DNA of 40,711 nucleotides from NCBI RefSeq assembly GCF_000337495.1, contig NZ_AOIS01000034.1:42157-82867 (forward strand), given 5' to 3'. The notes beneath the pieces were generated by a model. It had not been told where the DNA came from. It was given only the letters and a program-made list of their open reading frames with translations, and ran no database searches. Position 1 is the first letter of the stretch. Every line of letters starts with the position of its first letter. This DNA comes from Haloterrigena salina JCM 13891. Its GTDB lineage: Archaea > Halobacteriota > Halobacteria > Halobacteriales > Natrialbaceae. Of the stretch, positions 8,028 through 17,408 are shown in pieces. Both the position numbers and the translations under genes were made by a program.

Positions 8028-8636
8028 ATGTCCCGACGATCCCCCTCCACCTCCCGATTCGTCCGCCGCGTTCGGCGCACCGTCCGAGCGAGTCTCGAAA
8101 CGGTCAAATCACTGGTCCGTGTCGGCTCCAGTTCCGATACCGCCATTGACGAGCCGACGCCCGCAGACGGTCCGCACCACAATCGTCACGACCGACTCGA
8201 TTCGACGGGTTGGGATCGCGCTGATCACTACAGCGGGCCCGATCGACACGACCAATCCGATCGTGACCACGACGACGGTACGCGACTCGAGTCCGGTTCG
8301 GATCCGAATCCGAAGTCGTCTCCGGGGTCGAGAGCCGCCCTGCTCGACCCTGCAACCGGTCCCACGAGTCAGAGCGAGATCCTCGAGCACGGCTGCGTGC
8401 CGGCTCAGTACGTCCGCGTCGTTCTGACTGAACACGGCGGCCGACTCAAGCAGCGGCGCTTCGTCGACGAGTACGGTTGGTCGCCGTCGACGATCAGCGA
8501 ACTCCTCTCGTCGCTCGAGGACGACGGCGCGATCGAGCGCTATCGGATCGGCCGCGAGAAGGTGATTCGTCTCCCTGACGGGGAGCAGCAGCTGGCGCCG
8601 ATGGCGGGACGGTCGCAAAACGAGCGCAGCCGCTGA
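8028..8636 (+). CDS. winged-helix (DUF7343-like) transcriptional regulator with disordered N-terminus
   Basis: A 202-residue protein. Residues 1-30 are Arg/Ser-rich and basic, residues about 35-110 are low-complexity, rich in Asp, His, Ser and Pro, and residues about 115-190 form a winged helix: ILEHGCVPAQYVRVVL, then GGRLKQRRFVDEYGWSPSTISELLSSLEDDGAIERYRIGREKVIRL, the recognition helix being SPSTISELLSSLEDDG. This domain resembles the DUF7343-type winged helix found at the end of haloarchaeal surface and regulatory proteins. I chose ATG 8028; a GTG at 8010 is in frame. It is divergent from the cobamide operon, so it could control it, but nothing in the sequence proves this. A strongly basic N-terminus is unusual for a halophile. 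Confidence 0.72.
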   Translation: MSRRSPSTSRFVRRVRRTVRASLETVKSLVRVGSSSDTAIDEPTPADGPHHNRHDRLDSTGWDRADHYSGPDRHDQSDRDHDDGTRLESGSDPNPKSSPGSRAALLDPATGPTSQSEILEHGCVPAQYVRVVLTEHGGRLKQRRFVDEYGWSPSTISELLSSLEDDGAIERYRIGREKVIRLPDGEQQLAPMAGRSQNERSR

Positions 8637-8731
8637 GCGTCATCGCGTCGCTGATCGCACGATACCGTCGCGATCGGCATGTAAATCAGTTCGGCGGCTG
8701 CGATAGCGTTCGGGAGAGCGGACGACCGGCC

Positions 8732-9343
8732 TCAGTCGAGGCGGGCGAACGCGAGGTTGCCGGAGATGTTCTTGATGTAGATGTCGACGACGTCGCCCTC
8801 CTCGGCGCCGGGGACGAAGATCGTGTACTCGCCCTTCTCGGCGACACCGTCGCCCTTGCGGCCGGTGCCGGTGATCTCGACGGTGTAGGTCTTGCCCTCT
8901 TCGACGGCGTCCTGCTGTTGTTGCTGCTGGCTGCTCGTCGAGCGCTTGGTGACGGGACGGAACGCACCGCAGGCGTCACAGCGCAGCATGGGCGTGCGGT
9001 CCTCGCGGACGAGGCGGGTGTCGGGCAGGCCACACTCCGAACAGAGGACGTACTCATCGACGTAGGCGTCGACGGCCGCGTTGAAGTCCTGCTCGGAGAA
9101 GGTGCCGTTGTACCGACCGCGGCCGTCCTCGAGTTTGCCGCTGGTCCCCAGTTCGCGCTGGATGAACCGGTGGAGGTGTTCGTCGTCGCGCGAGAGCACG
9201 TCGGCGATTTCGCCGAGATTCGTGAATCGCGTGAAGGCGCCGTCCTTCTGGGGAACGGCATCGGGGATCTGCAGTCGCTCCTCGTCGCCGCCGATGTCCG
9301 GTACGTCGTCCATCGCCCGGTCGAGACTCGCTTCGTAATCCAT
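8732..9343 (-). CDS. translation initiation factor aIF2 subunit beta with C-terminal TRAM domain
   Basis: A 203-residue protein. Residues about 5-95 form the aIF2-beta/aIF5 N-terminal domain (KDGAFTRFTNLGEIADVL, ELGTSGKLEDGRGRYNG), residues 101-125 the zinc ribbon with Cys101, Cys104, Cys122 and Cys125, then a linker with six consecutive glutamines (139-144), and residues 146-203 a TRAM RNA-binding domain (KTYTVEITGTGRKGDGVAEK...NLAFARLD). aIF2-beta works with alpha and gamma subunits to bring initiator tRNA to the small ribosomal subunit. The fused TRAM domain is seen in haloarchaea and presumably adds RNA contact. ATG 9343 is the natural start. The DUF5789-type gene lies 87 bases upstream on the same strand. 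Confidence 0.93.
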   Translation of the reverse strand: MDYEASLDRAMDDVPDIGGDEERLQIPDAVPQKDGAFTRFTNLGEIADVLSRDDEHLHRFIQRELGTSGKLEDGRGRYNGTFSEQDFNAAVDAYVDEYVLCSECGLPDTRLVREDRTPMLRCDACGAFRPVTKRSTSSQQQQQQDAVEEGKTYTVEITGTGRKGDGVAEKGEYTIFVPGAEEGDVVDIYIKNISGNLAFARLD

Positions 9344-9430
9344 ACGCGAGAACAGGGGACCGGGACGTAAATCCGTTCTGCTATCACGATCGAGAGACGG
9401 GCGGCCGACCGCGTCACGGCCGGCGAGCGC

Positions 9431-9817
9431 TCACAGCGAGTCACTGCCGCTCTCGCCGAGCGATCCCTGTTTCTCCTCGTCGAGACTCGAGAGGTCGCGC
9501 TCGGGGTTGGCCTCGTTGGGGCTGCCGGCCTCACCGGTGACCTCGCCGTAGACCACCTCGCGGACCTCCTCGGCGGTGTCGAACTGCTCGCCGGCCAGAC
9601 GGTCGAAGACGCTGCCCAGCGACTCCGTCTCGTTCGGCATGTCGATCGCCTCGTTGGCGTACTCCGAGGCGAGCTCCTCGCTCGTGACCGGATACTCGAG
9701 TTCGCCGAGGTCGCGGCCGACGTCCTCGAGGATCGACTCGGTCGTCTCGGCCCGCTCGGACTTCCGCTGTTCGGCGCTGTCCTGTGCCCGGTCGCGGCTG
9801 GGACCGTCCTCGCTCAT
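9431..9817 (-). CDS. DUF5789-type haloarchaeal protein
   Basis: A 128-residue, very acidic protein beginning MSEDGPSRDRAQDSAEQRKS. The conserved core LGELEYPVTSEELASEYANEAIDMPNET...SLGSVFDRLAGEQFDTAEEVREVVYGEV (residues about 40-100) matches what I know as the DUF5789 family, related in shape to DUF2795 of bacteria, with unknown function. The tail is Ser/Asp-rich and disordered. I chose ATG 9817; the frame is open far upstream only because of GC-rich antisense of the kinase gene. Transcribed in the same direction as aIF2-beta and divergent from the zinc-finger gene. Confidence 0.8.
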   Translation of the reverse strand: MSEDGPSRDRAQDSAEQRKSERAETTESILEDVGRDLGELEYPVTSEELASEYANEAIDMPNETESLGSVFDRLAGEQFDTAEEVREVVYGEVTGEAGSPNEANPERDLSSLDEEKQGSLGESGSDSL

Positions 9818-9887
9818 ACGCCGTGCTACCGTCGGCCGAGTGAAAAACGGCCGGCCGGCGATCGCCTGTGGCCGTCGGGATCGCTCC

Positions 9888-9907
9888 GTTGTTACAGCCG
9901 TGACAAC
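9888..9907. repeat. 20-base inverted repeat in a divergent promoter
   Basis: GTTGTTAC (9888-9895) and GTGACAAC (9900-9907) are inverted copies with one mismatch and a four-base spacer. They lie between two divergent genes, about 30 bases upstream of the TATA-like box at 9937-9945, a usual operator or activator position. Confidence 0.45.
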
Positions 9908-9936
9908 AGTGCTGTCGTTACGACTGTCCTCGCAGA

Positions 9937-9945
9937 GGATACTTT
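9937..9945 (+). promoter_or_regulatory. TATA-like box of the small zinc-finger gene
   Basis: GGATACTTT lies 26-34 bases before the ATG at 9971, so transcription would start at or near the start codon (leaderless). Confidence 0.45.
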
Positions 9946-9970
9946 GTGCCCCTCTCGAGAGAGACGACGC

Positions 9971-10147
9971 ATGCCTGAGGAGAATCGACGAACGATCGCG
10001 ATGTGCGAAGAGTGCGGCGCCCTCTACGCGGCATTCGAGATCACCGCCGGCGAGTTCCGACCGATCGGGCAACGGGACGGCTGCCAGTGCGGATCCACGG
10101 AATTCACTCCCGTCGACGACGACGCCTCGGGGCTCTCGCTCGACTGA
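9971..10147 (+). CDS. small zinc-finger protein
   Basis: A 58-residue protein starting MPEENRRTIAMCEECGALYAAF. Four cysteines form a zinc-ribbon pattern: CEEC at residues 12-15 and CQC at residues 38-40, with an aspartate-rich tail. Haloarchaea carry many such small CPxCG-like zinc proteins, some of which act in regulation of stress or swarming; no specific job can be read here. The ATG at 9971 follows a TATA-like box at leaderless distance. It precedes the giant kinase gene by 99 bases on the same strand. Confidence 0.75.
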   Translation: MPEENRRTIAMCEECGALYAAFEITAGEFRPIGQRDGCQCGSTEFTPVDDDASGLSLD

Positions 10148-10246
10148 CGGGCGGTGCGAGCCGAAGCGACCGAATATCCCTTCTCCCTTCCGAGCGCCCC
10201 CCGAGCGTACGTGGAACTTTTCCGAACGGGCCTCTCTACTGGGTGT

Positions 10247-13200
10247 ATGAGTGACCGAGCGGGGGAACGCGGCGGGGACTTCTGGGACGACGCGGACGAG
10301 ACCACCGCTCTCCAGCGCTACCGGACGCTGGTGAACACGATCGACGACGGCCTCTACCAGCTCGACGCCGACGGCACCGTCGTTGCGGTCAACGACGTGA
10401 TCGTCGACCGGACGGGCTACGCGCGCGACGAGCTGATCGGCCACCACGTCTCTCGGATCCTCGACGCAAACGACATCGAGCGTATCGAACGCGAGATTCA
10501 GGAGGGCCTGTCGGCCGATCGGGACGCCGCCGGCGTCTTCGAGGTCGCGATCGAGACGGCCGACGGCGATCGCGTCCCGACCGAGCTTCGAGTGAACCCG
10601 CTGCTCGAGGACGGCGAGTTCCGCGGGACGGTCGGCGTCGCCCGCGACGTCAGCGATCTGGAACGCAGCCGAGAGCGCGCCGAGACGGCCATGGAGTCCT
10701 ACGAGACGATCACCACAGTCCTCGACGAGGCCGACGTGGGCGTCTTCATCCTCGACGACTCCTTCGACGTCGCTTGGGCCGACGAGACCGCGGGCGAGTA
10801 CTTCGGGTTCGACCGGGACGCGGTCATCGGTCGCGACAAGCGCGAACTGATCGACGAGACGATCCGCCATCGCGTCGCCGACGGCGACGCCTTCGCCGAC
10901 ACGGTCCTCGCGACCTACGAGGACAACAGCTACGACGAGCGTTTCGACTGTCACGTCACGGCCGATTCCGACGGGGAGGAACGCTGGCTCGAGCACCGGA
11001 GCCGACCGATCGAGTCGGGCCGGTACGCCGGCGGGCGGATCGAACTCTACTACGACGTCACCGACCGACACCGCCGGGCCACCCAGTTGCGCCGGCTCAA
11101 CGAAGCCGTCAGCGAGTGGCTCGAGGAGTCCTCGCGCGAGGCGGTCGCCGAGCGGGCCTCGGACCACCTCCGGGACATCCTCGGGATGACGCTTAACGGG
11201 ATCTACATCTACGACGACGAGGCGACGGCGCTCCGACCCGCGAGCTGGACGGAGGCGACCGAGCGCCTGCTGGGCGACCTGCCGACGTTCGAACCGAACG
11301 AGGGGATCGCCTGGCGCGTCTTCGAGTCGGGCGAGCCGGCGTTTCACGCCGACGTGAGCGCGGCGCCGGACGCGTACGATCCGGACACGCCGATCGGCAG
11401 CGAGATGGTTCTGCCGATCGGGGACCACGGCGTCGCCTTCATCAGCTCCGCGGAGCGCGGCGCCTTCGACGAGGGCGACCGGATGCTCGCGCGGATCGTC
11501 GCCTCGAGCCTCGAGGCGACCTTCGACCGGCTCCGCCACGAGCGCTGCCTCGAGCGCGAGCGGGATCTGACCGACCGCATTCTCGATACCATTCCCGTGG
11601 GCGGCCTCGTGCTCGACGCCGACGGGGAGATCACCCGAATCAACGACCGCGCCGTCGAACTCCTCGGTGTCGAGAAGCCGGAGACGTTCTCGCGGGAGGA
11701 CAGGCTACTCTACGACGAGAACGGCCGACGGCTGTCGGCCGAGGAGTACCCGTCGTCCCGGGCGTTCGCGACGGGAGAACCGATCTACGACCGCGTGTTG
11801 CGGGTCGAACGCCCGGAGGGGGACGAAGACGGAGACGGGGAGCGACACTGGCTGTCAGTCAGCGCCGCCCCGATCGCCGACGACGACGGCACGATCGATC
11901 GAGTCGTCACCGCCGCGGAGGACGTCACCGACCTCAAGGAGCGCGAACGGGCTCTCGAGAGCGAACTGCGCGAGGTGTTCGGACGAGTCTCGGACGCGTT
12001 TTACGCGGTCGACGAGGAGTACCGGTTCACGCACGTCAACGAGCGCGCGGCGGCGCTCCTCGGGGTCCCCGAGGACGAACTGCTGGGTCGGCGCCTCGGG
12101 GAGGTCTACCCGGAGTCGGCGGAGCTCGAGCGGGTGCGAGATCGCTTCGACGAGGCGATGGAAACGCAGGAATCGACCGGACTGGAACACTACTCGGACC
12201 TGCTCGGATTCTGGATCGAGGCGACCGTCTATCCCTCCGAGAGCGGCGTCTCGGTCTACTTCCGCGACGTCACCGGGCGCAAGGAGCGCGAGCAGGAACT
12301 CCGGGAGAGCGAGGCGAAGTTCCGGACCCTCGCCGAGAACTTGGACGAGATCGTCTGGATGTCGACGCCCGACACCGAGGAGGTGCTGTACATCAACCCG
12401 GTCTACGAGGACGTCTGGGGCCGTAGCTGCGAGTCGCTCTACGACGACCCGTACTCGTTCCTCGAGGCGGTCCACCCGGACGACCGAGCGCGGGTTCGGG
12501 AGGCCTACGCGGCCCTGCCCGAGACCGTGTACGACGAGGAGTTCCGCGTCGTTCGGCCGGACGGCGCCGTCCGGTGGGTCCACGCCCAGGCCGTTCCGGT
12601 CCGCAACGACGGCGAGATCGTCCGGGTCGTCGGCATCGCGACCGACGTCACCGAGCGCCGAGCGTACCGGCGCAAACTCGAGACGAGCGAGCGGCGCCAC
12701 CGGACGCTCGTCGAGAACTTCCCGGACGGCGCGGTCGCGCTGTACGACGACGATCTCGAGTACACCGCCATCGGCGGCCAGTACTTCGACGAAGCCGGTA
12801 TCGATCCCGACGAGCGGCTCGGAAACAACGTCGCCGACGTGTACCCGGACCACCTCGTCGCGGAGCTCGAACCGAAGTTCCGCGCCGCGTTCGACGGCGA
12901 GGAACGTGAGTTCGAAGTCGAACTCAATGACCGCTATCTGCGCGTGCACGTCGTCCCCGTCGAGAACGCGGCCGGCGAAATCTACGCGGGGATGATCGTC
13001 GCCCAGGACATCACCGAGCGCCGGGCGTACCGGCGCAAACTCGAGGAGTCCAACGAGCGCCTCCAGCAGTTCGCCTACGCCGTCTCCCACGACCTCCAGG
13101 AGCCCCTGCGGATGATCACGAGCTACCTCCAGTTGCTCGAGTCGCGGTACGAAGACGAACTGGACGAGGACGCCGCGGAGTTCATCGACTTCGCGGTCGA

Positions 13201-13807
13201 CGGCGCCGACCGGATGAAGGCGATGATCGAGGGCCTCCTCGAGTACTCCCGGGTCACCACCCGCGGCGACCCCCTCGACCCGGTCGACCTCGAGCGGGTC
13301 GTCGACGAGGCCCTCGCCGATCTGCAGTTCCGGATCGAAGACGAGAACGCCGAGATCGAGACCGGGCCGCTCCCCCGCGTCGAGGGCGATATCGACCAGC
13401 TCCGACAGGTGTTCCAGAACCTCTTGGACAACGCCATCGAGTACAGCGGCGACGAACCACCGCGGATCGAGATCACCGCCGAGCGCCGCGAGGCCGGCCA
13501 CGCGGCCGCGGACGGGTCGGCCGAGCCGCAGCCGCGAGCGGACGGGATCGCCGCGGAGCGCGACGACGAGTGGGTGATCTCGGTTACCGATGAGGGGATC
13601 GGGATCGATCCGGAGGACACCGACCGCATCTTCGAGGTGTTCGAGCGACTGCACACCCGCGAGGAACACGAGGGGACGGGGATCGGACTGGCGCTTTGCC
13701 AGCGGATCGTCGAGCGCCACGGCGGCGAGATCTGGGTCGACGCCGAGCCCGGCGAGGGCGCGACGTTTTCGTTTACGCTGCCGGCTGTCGACGAGACCGA
13801 CGAGTAA
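10247..13807 (+). CDS. multi-PAS/GAF soluble sensor histidine kinase
   Basis: A 1186-residue cytoplasmic kinase without membrane segments. Approximate order: PAS 20-138, PAS 150-275, GAF 285-426, PAS 440-563, PAS 573-680, PAS/PAC 688-805, PAS 815-925, HisKA 935-1005 with phospho-acceptor His948 in VSHDLQEPLRM, and HATPase 1030-1180 with N-box NLLDNAIEY near 1058, G1 DEGIGIDPED near 1116 and G2 GTGIGLAL near 1144. Between N-box and G1 there is an Ala/Pro-rich insert of about 25 residues missing from its downstream paralogue. It should sense internal signals and phosphorylate an unlinked response regulator, as no receiver gene is adjacent. ATG 10247 is preceded by AACTTTT at 10215-10221, leaderless distance. 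Ligands of the PAS and GAF domains are unknown. Confidence 0.93.
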   Translation: MSDRAGERGGDFWDDADETTALQRYRTLVNTIDDGLYQLDADGTVVAVNDVIVDRTGYARDELIGHHVSRILDANDIERIEREIQEGLSADRDAAGVFEVAIETADGDRVPTELRVNPLLEDGEFRGTVGVARDVSDLERSRERAETAMESYETITTVLDEADVGVFILDDSFDVAWADETAGEYFGFDRDAVIGRDKRELIDETIRHRVADGDAFADTVLATYEDNSYDERFDCHVTADSDGEERWLEHRSRPIESGRYAGGRIELYYDVTDRHRRATQLRRLNEAVSEWLEESSREAVAERASDHLRDILGMTLNGIYIYDDEATALRPASWTEATERLLGDLPTFEPNEGIAWRVFESGEPAFHADVSAAPDAYDPDTPIGSEMVLPIGDHGVAFISSAERGAFDEGDRMLARIVASSLEATFDRLRHERCLERERDLTDRILDTIPVGGLVLDADGEITRINDRAVELLGVEKPETFSREDRLLYDENGRRLSAEEYPSSRAFATGEPIYDRVLRVERPEGDEDGDGERHWLSVSAAPIADDDGTIDRVVTAAEDVTDLKERERALESELREVFGRVSDAFYAVDEEYRFTHVNERAAALLGVPEDELLGRRLGEVYPESAELERVRDRFDEAMETQESTGLEHYSDLLGFWIEATVYPSESGVSVYFRDVTGRKEREQELRESEAKFRTLAENLDEIVWMSTPDTEEVLYINPVYEDVWGRSCESLYDDPYSFLEAVHPDDRARVREAYAALPETVYDEEFRVVRPDGAVRWVHAQAVPVRNDGEIVRVVGIATDVTERRAYRRKLETSERRHRTLVENFPDGAVALYDDDLEYTAIGGQYFDEAGIDPDERLGNNVADVYPDHLVAELEPKFRAAFDGEEREFEVELNDRYLRVHVVPVENAAGEIYAGMIVAQDITERRAYRRKLEESNERLQQFAYAVSHDLQEPLRMITSYLQLLESRYEDELDEDAAEFIDFAVDGADRMKAMIEGLLEYSRVTTRGDPLDPVDLERVVDEALADLQFRIEDENAEIETGPLPRVEGDIDQLRQVFQNLLDNAIEYSGDEPPRIEITAERREAGHAAADGSAEPQPRADGIAAERDDEWVISVTDEGIGIDPEDTDRIFEVFERLHTREEHEGTGIGLALCQRIVERHGGEIWVDAEPGEGATFSFTLPAVDETDE

Positions 13808-13945
13808 ACGCCGGCAGTCGGTTCGATGGCGTTGTCCGGGCCGGTACGACGCCGACGCCACGTCAGTCGGTGGACCGCTCGTATACTGGACGAACGCTAC
13901 GGGAAAGGGGTAGCAGCACCGTCGGTGCGAACGAATCGTACGTGA

Positions 13946-13953
13946 CACTTATC
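13946..13953 (+). promoter_or_regulatory. TATA-like box of the second PAS kinase
   Basis: CACTTATC lies 26-33 bases before the ATG at 13979, suggesting that the second kinase has its own leaderless promoter rather than depending on read-through from the first. Confidence 0.45.
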
Positions 13954-13978
13954 CGACCCGCCGGTCTTTTCCGACCAT

Positions 13979-16900
13979 ATGAGTGAACGAGTGGAGACCT
14001 CCGACGCGGACTGGAACGGTGACGCGGAGGCGCTCCAGCAGTTTCGAGCGCTGGTGGCGACCGTCGACGGCGGCGTCTGCCGGCTCGATACTGACAATCG
14101 CTTCGTCGCGGTCGACGACGACTTTCGCGAACTGGTCGGCTACGAGCGCGACGAGCTCCGGAGCGAACACGTCTCGTTCGTCCTCCCCGAAGCCGATAGC
14201 GAGCGCCTCGAGGAGCGACTCGCCGAGCGAGCGGCGACGATCGACCGACGGGCCGAGCCGTTCGACCTCGAGGCGACGGTCCGCACCGGCGGGGGCGACT
14301 CGACCCCGTGCGAGCTCCGGATCGGGCCGCTGACCGACGACGGCGAGTTACAGGGGACTATCGTCGTCGTCCGGGACGTCGGCGAGCGCCTGCGGCGTCG
14401 ACGGCGCGACCGCGAATTAGAGCAGTACCGCGCGATCACGGAAGCGGCCAGCGACGTGATCGTCACGGTCGACGGGGAGAGCACGATTCGAACGATCAAC
14501 CCCGCAGTCGAGCCCGTCTTCGGCTACGAGCCGGACGAGCTCGTCGGCGAATCGTTGACGACGCTCATGCCCGACGGACTGGCCGACCGGCACCGCGAGG
14601 CGCTGGCGCGGTATCTGGATGGTGGCGACCGGACGCTCGACTGGGAGTACGTCGAACTGCCGGGGGTTCGCGCCGACGGCACCGAGATCCCGCTGGCGGT
14701 CTCGTTCAGCGAGGTCGAGTACGAGGGCGAGCGGTACTTCACCGGCATCATCCGCGACGTTTCCGAGCGGGAGGCCCGCGAACGGGAACTCCATCGGAAG
14801 GAACGCCGGTACGAGGCGGTTTTCGAAGATCCGAACATCCTCGTCGGACTGCTCGAGCCCGACGGAACGGTCCTCGATATCAACGGGACGGCCATGGAGT
14901 ACATCGACGCCGACCTCGCGGACGTGACCGGCGAGCCGTTCTGGGAGACGCCGTGGTGGGGCGAGGGCGACGACGTGGGAGGCGACGTGAAACGGTGGAC
15001 CGAGCGGGCCGCGGCCGGCGAGTACGTCGACTTCGAGGCCGACCTCACCCACTCCGACGGAAAGCAGTACACCTTGAACGGCTACTTCAGACCCGTCACG
15101 GACGACGACGGCGACGTCGTCTCCATCATCGTCTCCGACCGCGACGTCACCGAGCGCCGCGAGTACGAGCGCAAACTCGAGGAACGCGAGCGCCAGCTCT
15201 CGACGCTGATGGACAACGTCCCCGGAATGGTCTACCGCTGTCGCAACGAGCGAGGCTGGCCGATGGAGTTCGTCAGCGACGCCTGCGAGGCGCTGACCGG
15301 CTACGAATCCGACGCGCTCGAGCGCGGCGACGTGAGCTGGGGCGAGGACGTCATGCTCGATGAGGACCGACAGAAGACGTACGAGACCATCCAGCAGGCG
15401 GCGGACGAGGTGGAGACCTTCTCGGTGACGTACAGAATCGAGACCGCCGAGGGCGAGTGGCGATGGGTCAGGGACTACGGCCGCAGCGTCGTCGACAACG
15501 ACGGGGACCTCGTCGTCGAGGGGATCATCGCCGATATCACCGAGCGCAAGGAACGCGAGCGCGAACTCGAGCAGTACCGCCGGATCGTCGAGACGATCGA
15601 CGAGGGCGTCTACGTCCTCGACGGCGAGGGCCGATTCGTCACGGTCAACGAGGCGTTCACATCGATGTTAGGGGCCGACCGGGAGTCGCTGATCGGCGCC
15701 CACGCGTCGGTCGCGTTCGGCGAGGAACAGGTCTCGAAAGGAGACGATCTCCAGCGGGAGCTGCTCGCCGGCGAGACCGACGTCGCCGAACTCGAGGAAC
15801 GGCTCCTGACCGACGACGAACCGATCCCGGTCGTGAGTCGGTTCCGGCCGCTCGAGATCGACGACGACGTCGGTCGCGTCGGTGTTGTCCGCGACATCAC
15901 CGATCGAAACCGGCGCAAACGCGAACTCGAGCGGTACGCGGAGCAACTCGAGACGCTGTTCGACGTGTTGCCGGTCGGCGTCGTCGTCGCGAACGCCGAC
16001 GGCGAGATCGTCGAGGCCAACGACGTCGCCCAGGAGATCTGGGGCGGCGACGTCTTCGACGCCGACTCCGTCGACGAGTACGCGCGGTGTCCGGTCCGGT
16101 GGGCCGATTCCGGGGAGCCGGTCGCCCCCGAGGAGATGACGCCGGCCCGGGTCGCCGCCGGCGAGGCGGTCGCCGAACCCGACGTCGTCGAGATCGACGC
16201 CGGCGACGGCACGGAACGGATCGTCGAACTCGAGGGGATGCCGATCCGCGACGAGGACGGCGACGTGATCCGCGGGGTCGTCACCATGAGCGACATCACC
16301 GAGCGGATCGAGCGCGAGCGCCGCCTCGAGGAACTGGTCGAGCGACTCGAGGAGTCAAACGAGCGCCTCCAGCAGTTCGCCTACGCGGCCAGCCACGACT
16401 TGCAGGAACCCCTGCGGATGGTCTCGAGCTACCTGCAACTGATCGAGAACCGCTACGGCGACGATCTCGACGCGGACGGGCGGGAGTTCCTCGAGTTCGC
16501 CGTCGACGGCGCCGAGCGCATGAAGGCGATGATCGAGGGCCTCCTCGAGTACTCCCGGGTCGATACGCGAGGCGACCCCCTCGAGCCGGTCGCCCTGGAC
16601 GCCGTGCTCGAGGAGGTCCTCGCTGACCTGCAGTTCACGATCGAGGAGCACGACGCCGAAATCCGCAGTGAGCCGCTGCCCCGCGTCGACGGCGACGCCG
16701 ACCAGTTGCGCCAACTCTTCCAGAACCTGCTGGACAACGCCATCGAGTACAGCGGCGACGAGCCGCCGCAGATCGAGATCACCGCCGAGCGCCGCGGCGA
16801 CGAATGGACGGTTTCGGTCGCAGACGAGGGGATCGGCCTCGAGGTCGAAGACCAGGAGCGGATCTTCGAGGTCTTCCAACGCCTCCACAGCCGCGACGAA

Positions 16901-17038
16901 CACGCCGGAACCGGAATCGGCTTGGCGCTCTGCGAGCGGATCGTCGAACGCCACGGCGGCGAGATCTGGGTCGACGCCGAGCCCGATGAGGGGGCGACGT
17001 TCTCGTTTACGCTGCCGGCGGCCGACGACGCGGCGTAA
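13979..17038 (+). CDS. multi-PAS soluble sensor histidine kinase, paralogue of the upstream kinase
   Basis: A 1019-residue soluble kinase. Approximate order: PAS 20-140, PAS 150-265 (with FGYEPDELVGES), PAS 275-395, PAS 405-525 (VPGMVYRCRNERGWPMEFVSD, a PAS_3/PAC type), PAS 532-645, PAS 656-780, HisKA 790-860 with His806 in ASHDLQEPLRM, HATPase 905-1015 with NLLDNAIEY, DEGIGLEVED and GTGIGLAL. From ESNERLQQFAYA onward it is almost the same as the upstream kinase, at both protein and DNA level, whereas the sensor half differs and has no GAF domain. This points to tandem duplication followed by sensor-domain divergence. It could share an output regulator with its neighbour. No membrane segment and no receiver domain. 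Confidence 0.93.
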   Translation: MSERVETSDADWNGDAEALQQFRALVATVDGGVCRLDTDNRFVAVDDDFRELVGYERDELRSEHVSFVLPEADSERLEERLAERAATIDRRAEPFDLEATVRTGGGDSTPCELRIGPLTDDGELQGTIVVVRDVGERLRRRRRDRELEQYRAITEAASDVIVTVDGESTIRTINPAVEPVFGYEPDELVGESLTTLMPDGLADRHREALARYLDGGDRTLDWEYVELPGVRADGTEIPLAVSFSEVEYEGERYFTGIIRDVSEREARERELHRKERRYEAVFEDPNILVGLLEPDGTVLDINGTAMEYIDADLADVTGEPFWETPWWGEGDDVGGDVKRWTERAAAGEYVDFEADLTHSDGKQYTLNGYFRPVTDDDGDVVSIIVSDRDVTERREYERKLEERERQLSTLMDNVPGMVYRCRNERGWPMEFVSDACEALTGYESDALERGDVSWGEDVMLDEDRQKTYETIQQAADEVETFSVTYRIETAEGEWRWVRDYGRSVVDNDGDLVVEGIIADITERKERERELEQYRRIVETIDEGVYVLDGEGRFVTVNEAFTSMLGADRESLIGAHASVAFGEEQVSKGDDLQRELLAGETDVAELEERLLTDDEPIPVVSRFRPLEIDDDVGRVGVVRDITDRNRRKRELERYAEQLETLFDVLPVGVVVANADGEIVEANDVAQEIWGGDVFDADSVDEYARCPVRWADSGEPVAPEEMTPARVAAGEAVAEPDVVEIDAGDGTERIVELEGMPIRDEDGDVIRGVVTMSDITERIERERRLEELVERLEESNERLQQFAYAASHDLQEPLRMVSSYLQLIENRYGDDLDADGREFLEFAVDGAERMKAMIEGLLEYSRVDTRGDPLEPVALDAVLEEVLADLQFTIEEHDAEIRSEPLPRVDGDADQLRQLFQNLLDNAIEYSGDEPPQIEITAERRGDEWTVSVADEGIGLEVEDQERIFEVFQRLHSRDEHAGTGIGLALCERIVERHGGEIWVDAEPDEGATFSFTLPAADDAA

Positions 17039-17065
17039 CGCTCCGCCCGTGGATCGGTCGCGATC

Positions 17066-17239
17066 ATGTCGCACCGTCGTCGGACGACGCTCGCGGCCAC
17101 CGCAGGCCGTTCCGTTTCCGCCGCCGTCGACATTCGTCCGACGGAGTCGAGGACGGCTCTCTCCGTCAACGGAACGCGGGTCGCGGTCGACGACACGGGA
17201 ACCGATGTTCCCGAACTGGTCGACCGGCTTCGCGAGTAG
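17066..17239 (+). CDS. possible small protein, 57 residues
   Basis: An ATG frame 27 bases after the second kinase gene, reading MSHRRRTTLAATAGRSVSAA and then an orderly segment SVNGTRVAVDDTGTDVPELVDRLRE that looks like a real beta-beta-helix fragment (alternating hydrophobics, acidic). The N-terminal 30 residues are less convincing. It may be a genuine small gene co-transcribed with the kinase or the surviving end of a decayed one. I do not recognise a family. Confidence 0.4.
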   Translation: MSHRRRTTLAATAGRSVSAAVDIRPTESRTALSVNGTRVAVDDTGTDVPELVDRLRE

Positions 17240-17408
17240 AACGGTCGCTCGTCTCGAGCGGGCCAGCCGACACGACGCCGCGTTCGGGGACCTCCACTCG
17301 AGATCGAGAGCCCGATGTGCGCTGGCGGTGATCACCGCGGGACTGAGCGGGCCGAAACGCCTCCCGAGTGGACGTTCTGAAATATTCGGGCGCGTTTATC
17401 GGTGTATG

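Noticed and set aside
8896-8936. Short CTG/TTG-rich run as a microsatellite
   Set aside because: It encodes the six-glutamine linker between the zinc ribbon and TRAM domain of aIF2-beta.
11855-13948. 697-codon minus-strand open frame opposite the first PAS kinase
   Set aside because: Its composition (Val/Arg/Asp/Leu repeats with no domain) is what the antisense of an acidic GC-rich gene gives; the plus strand shows complete kinase domains.
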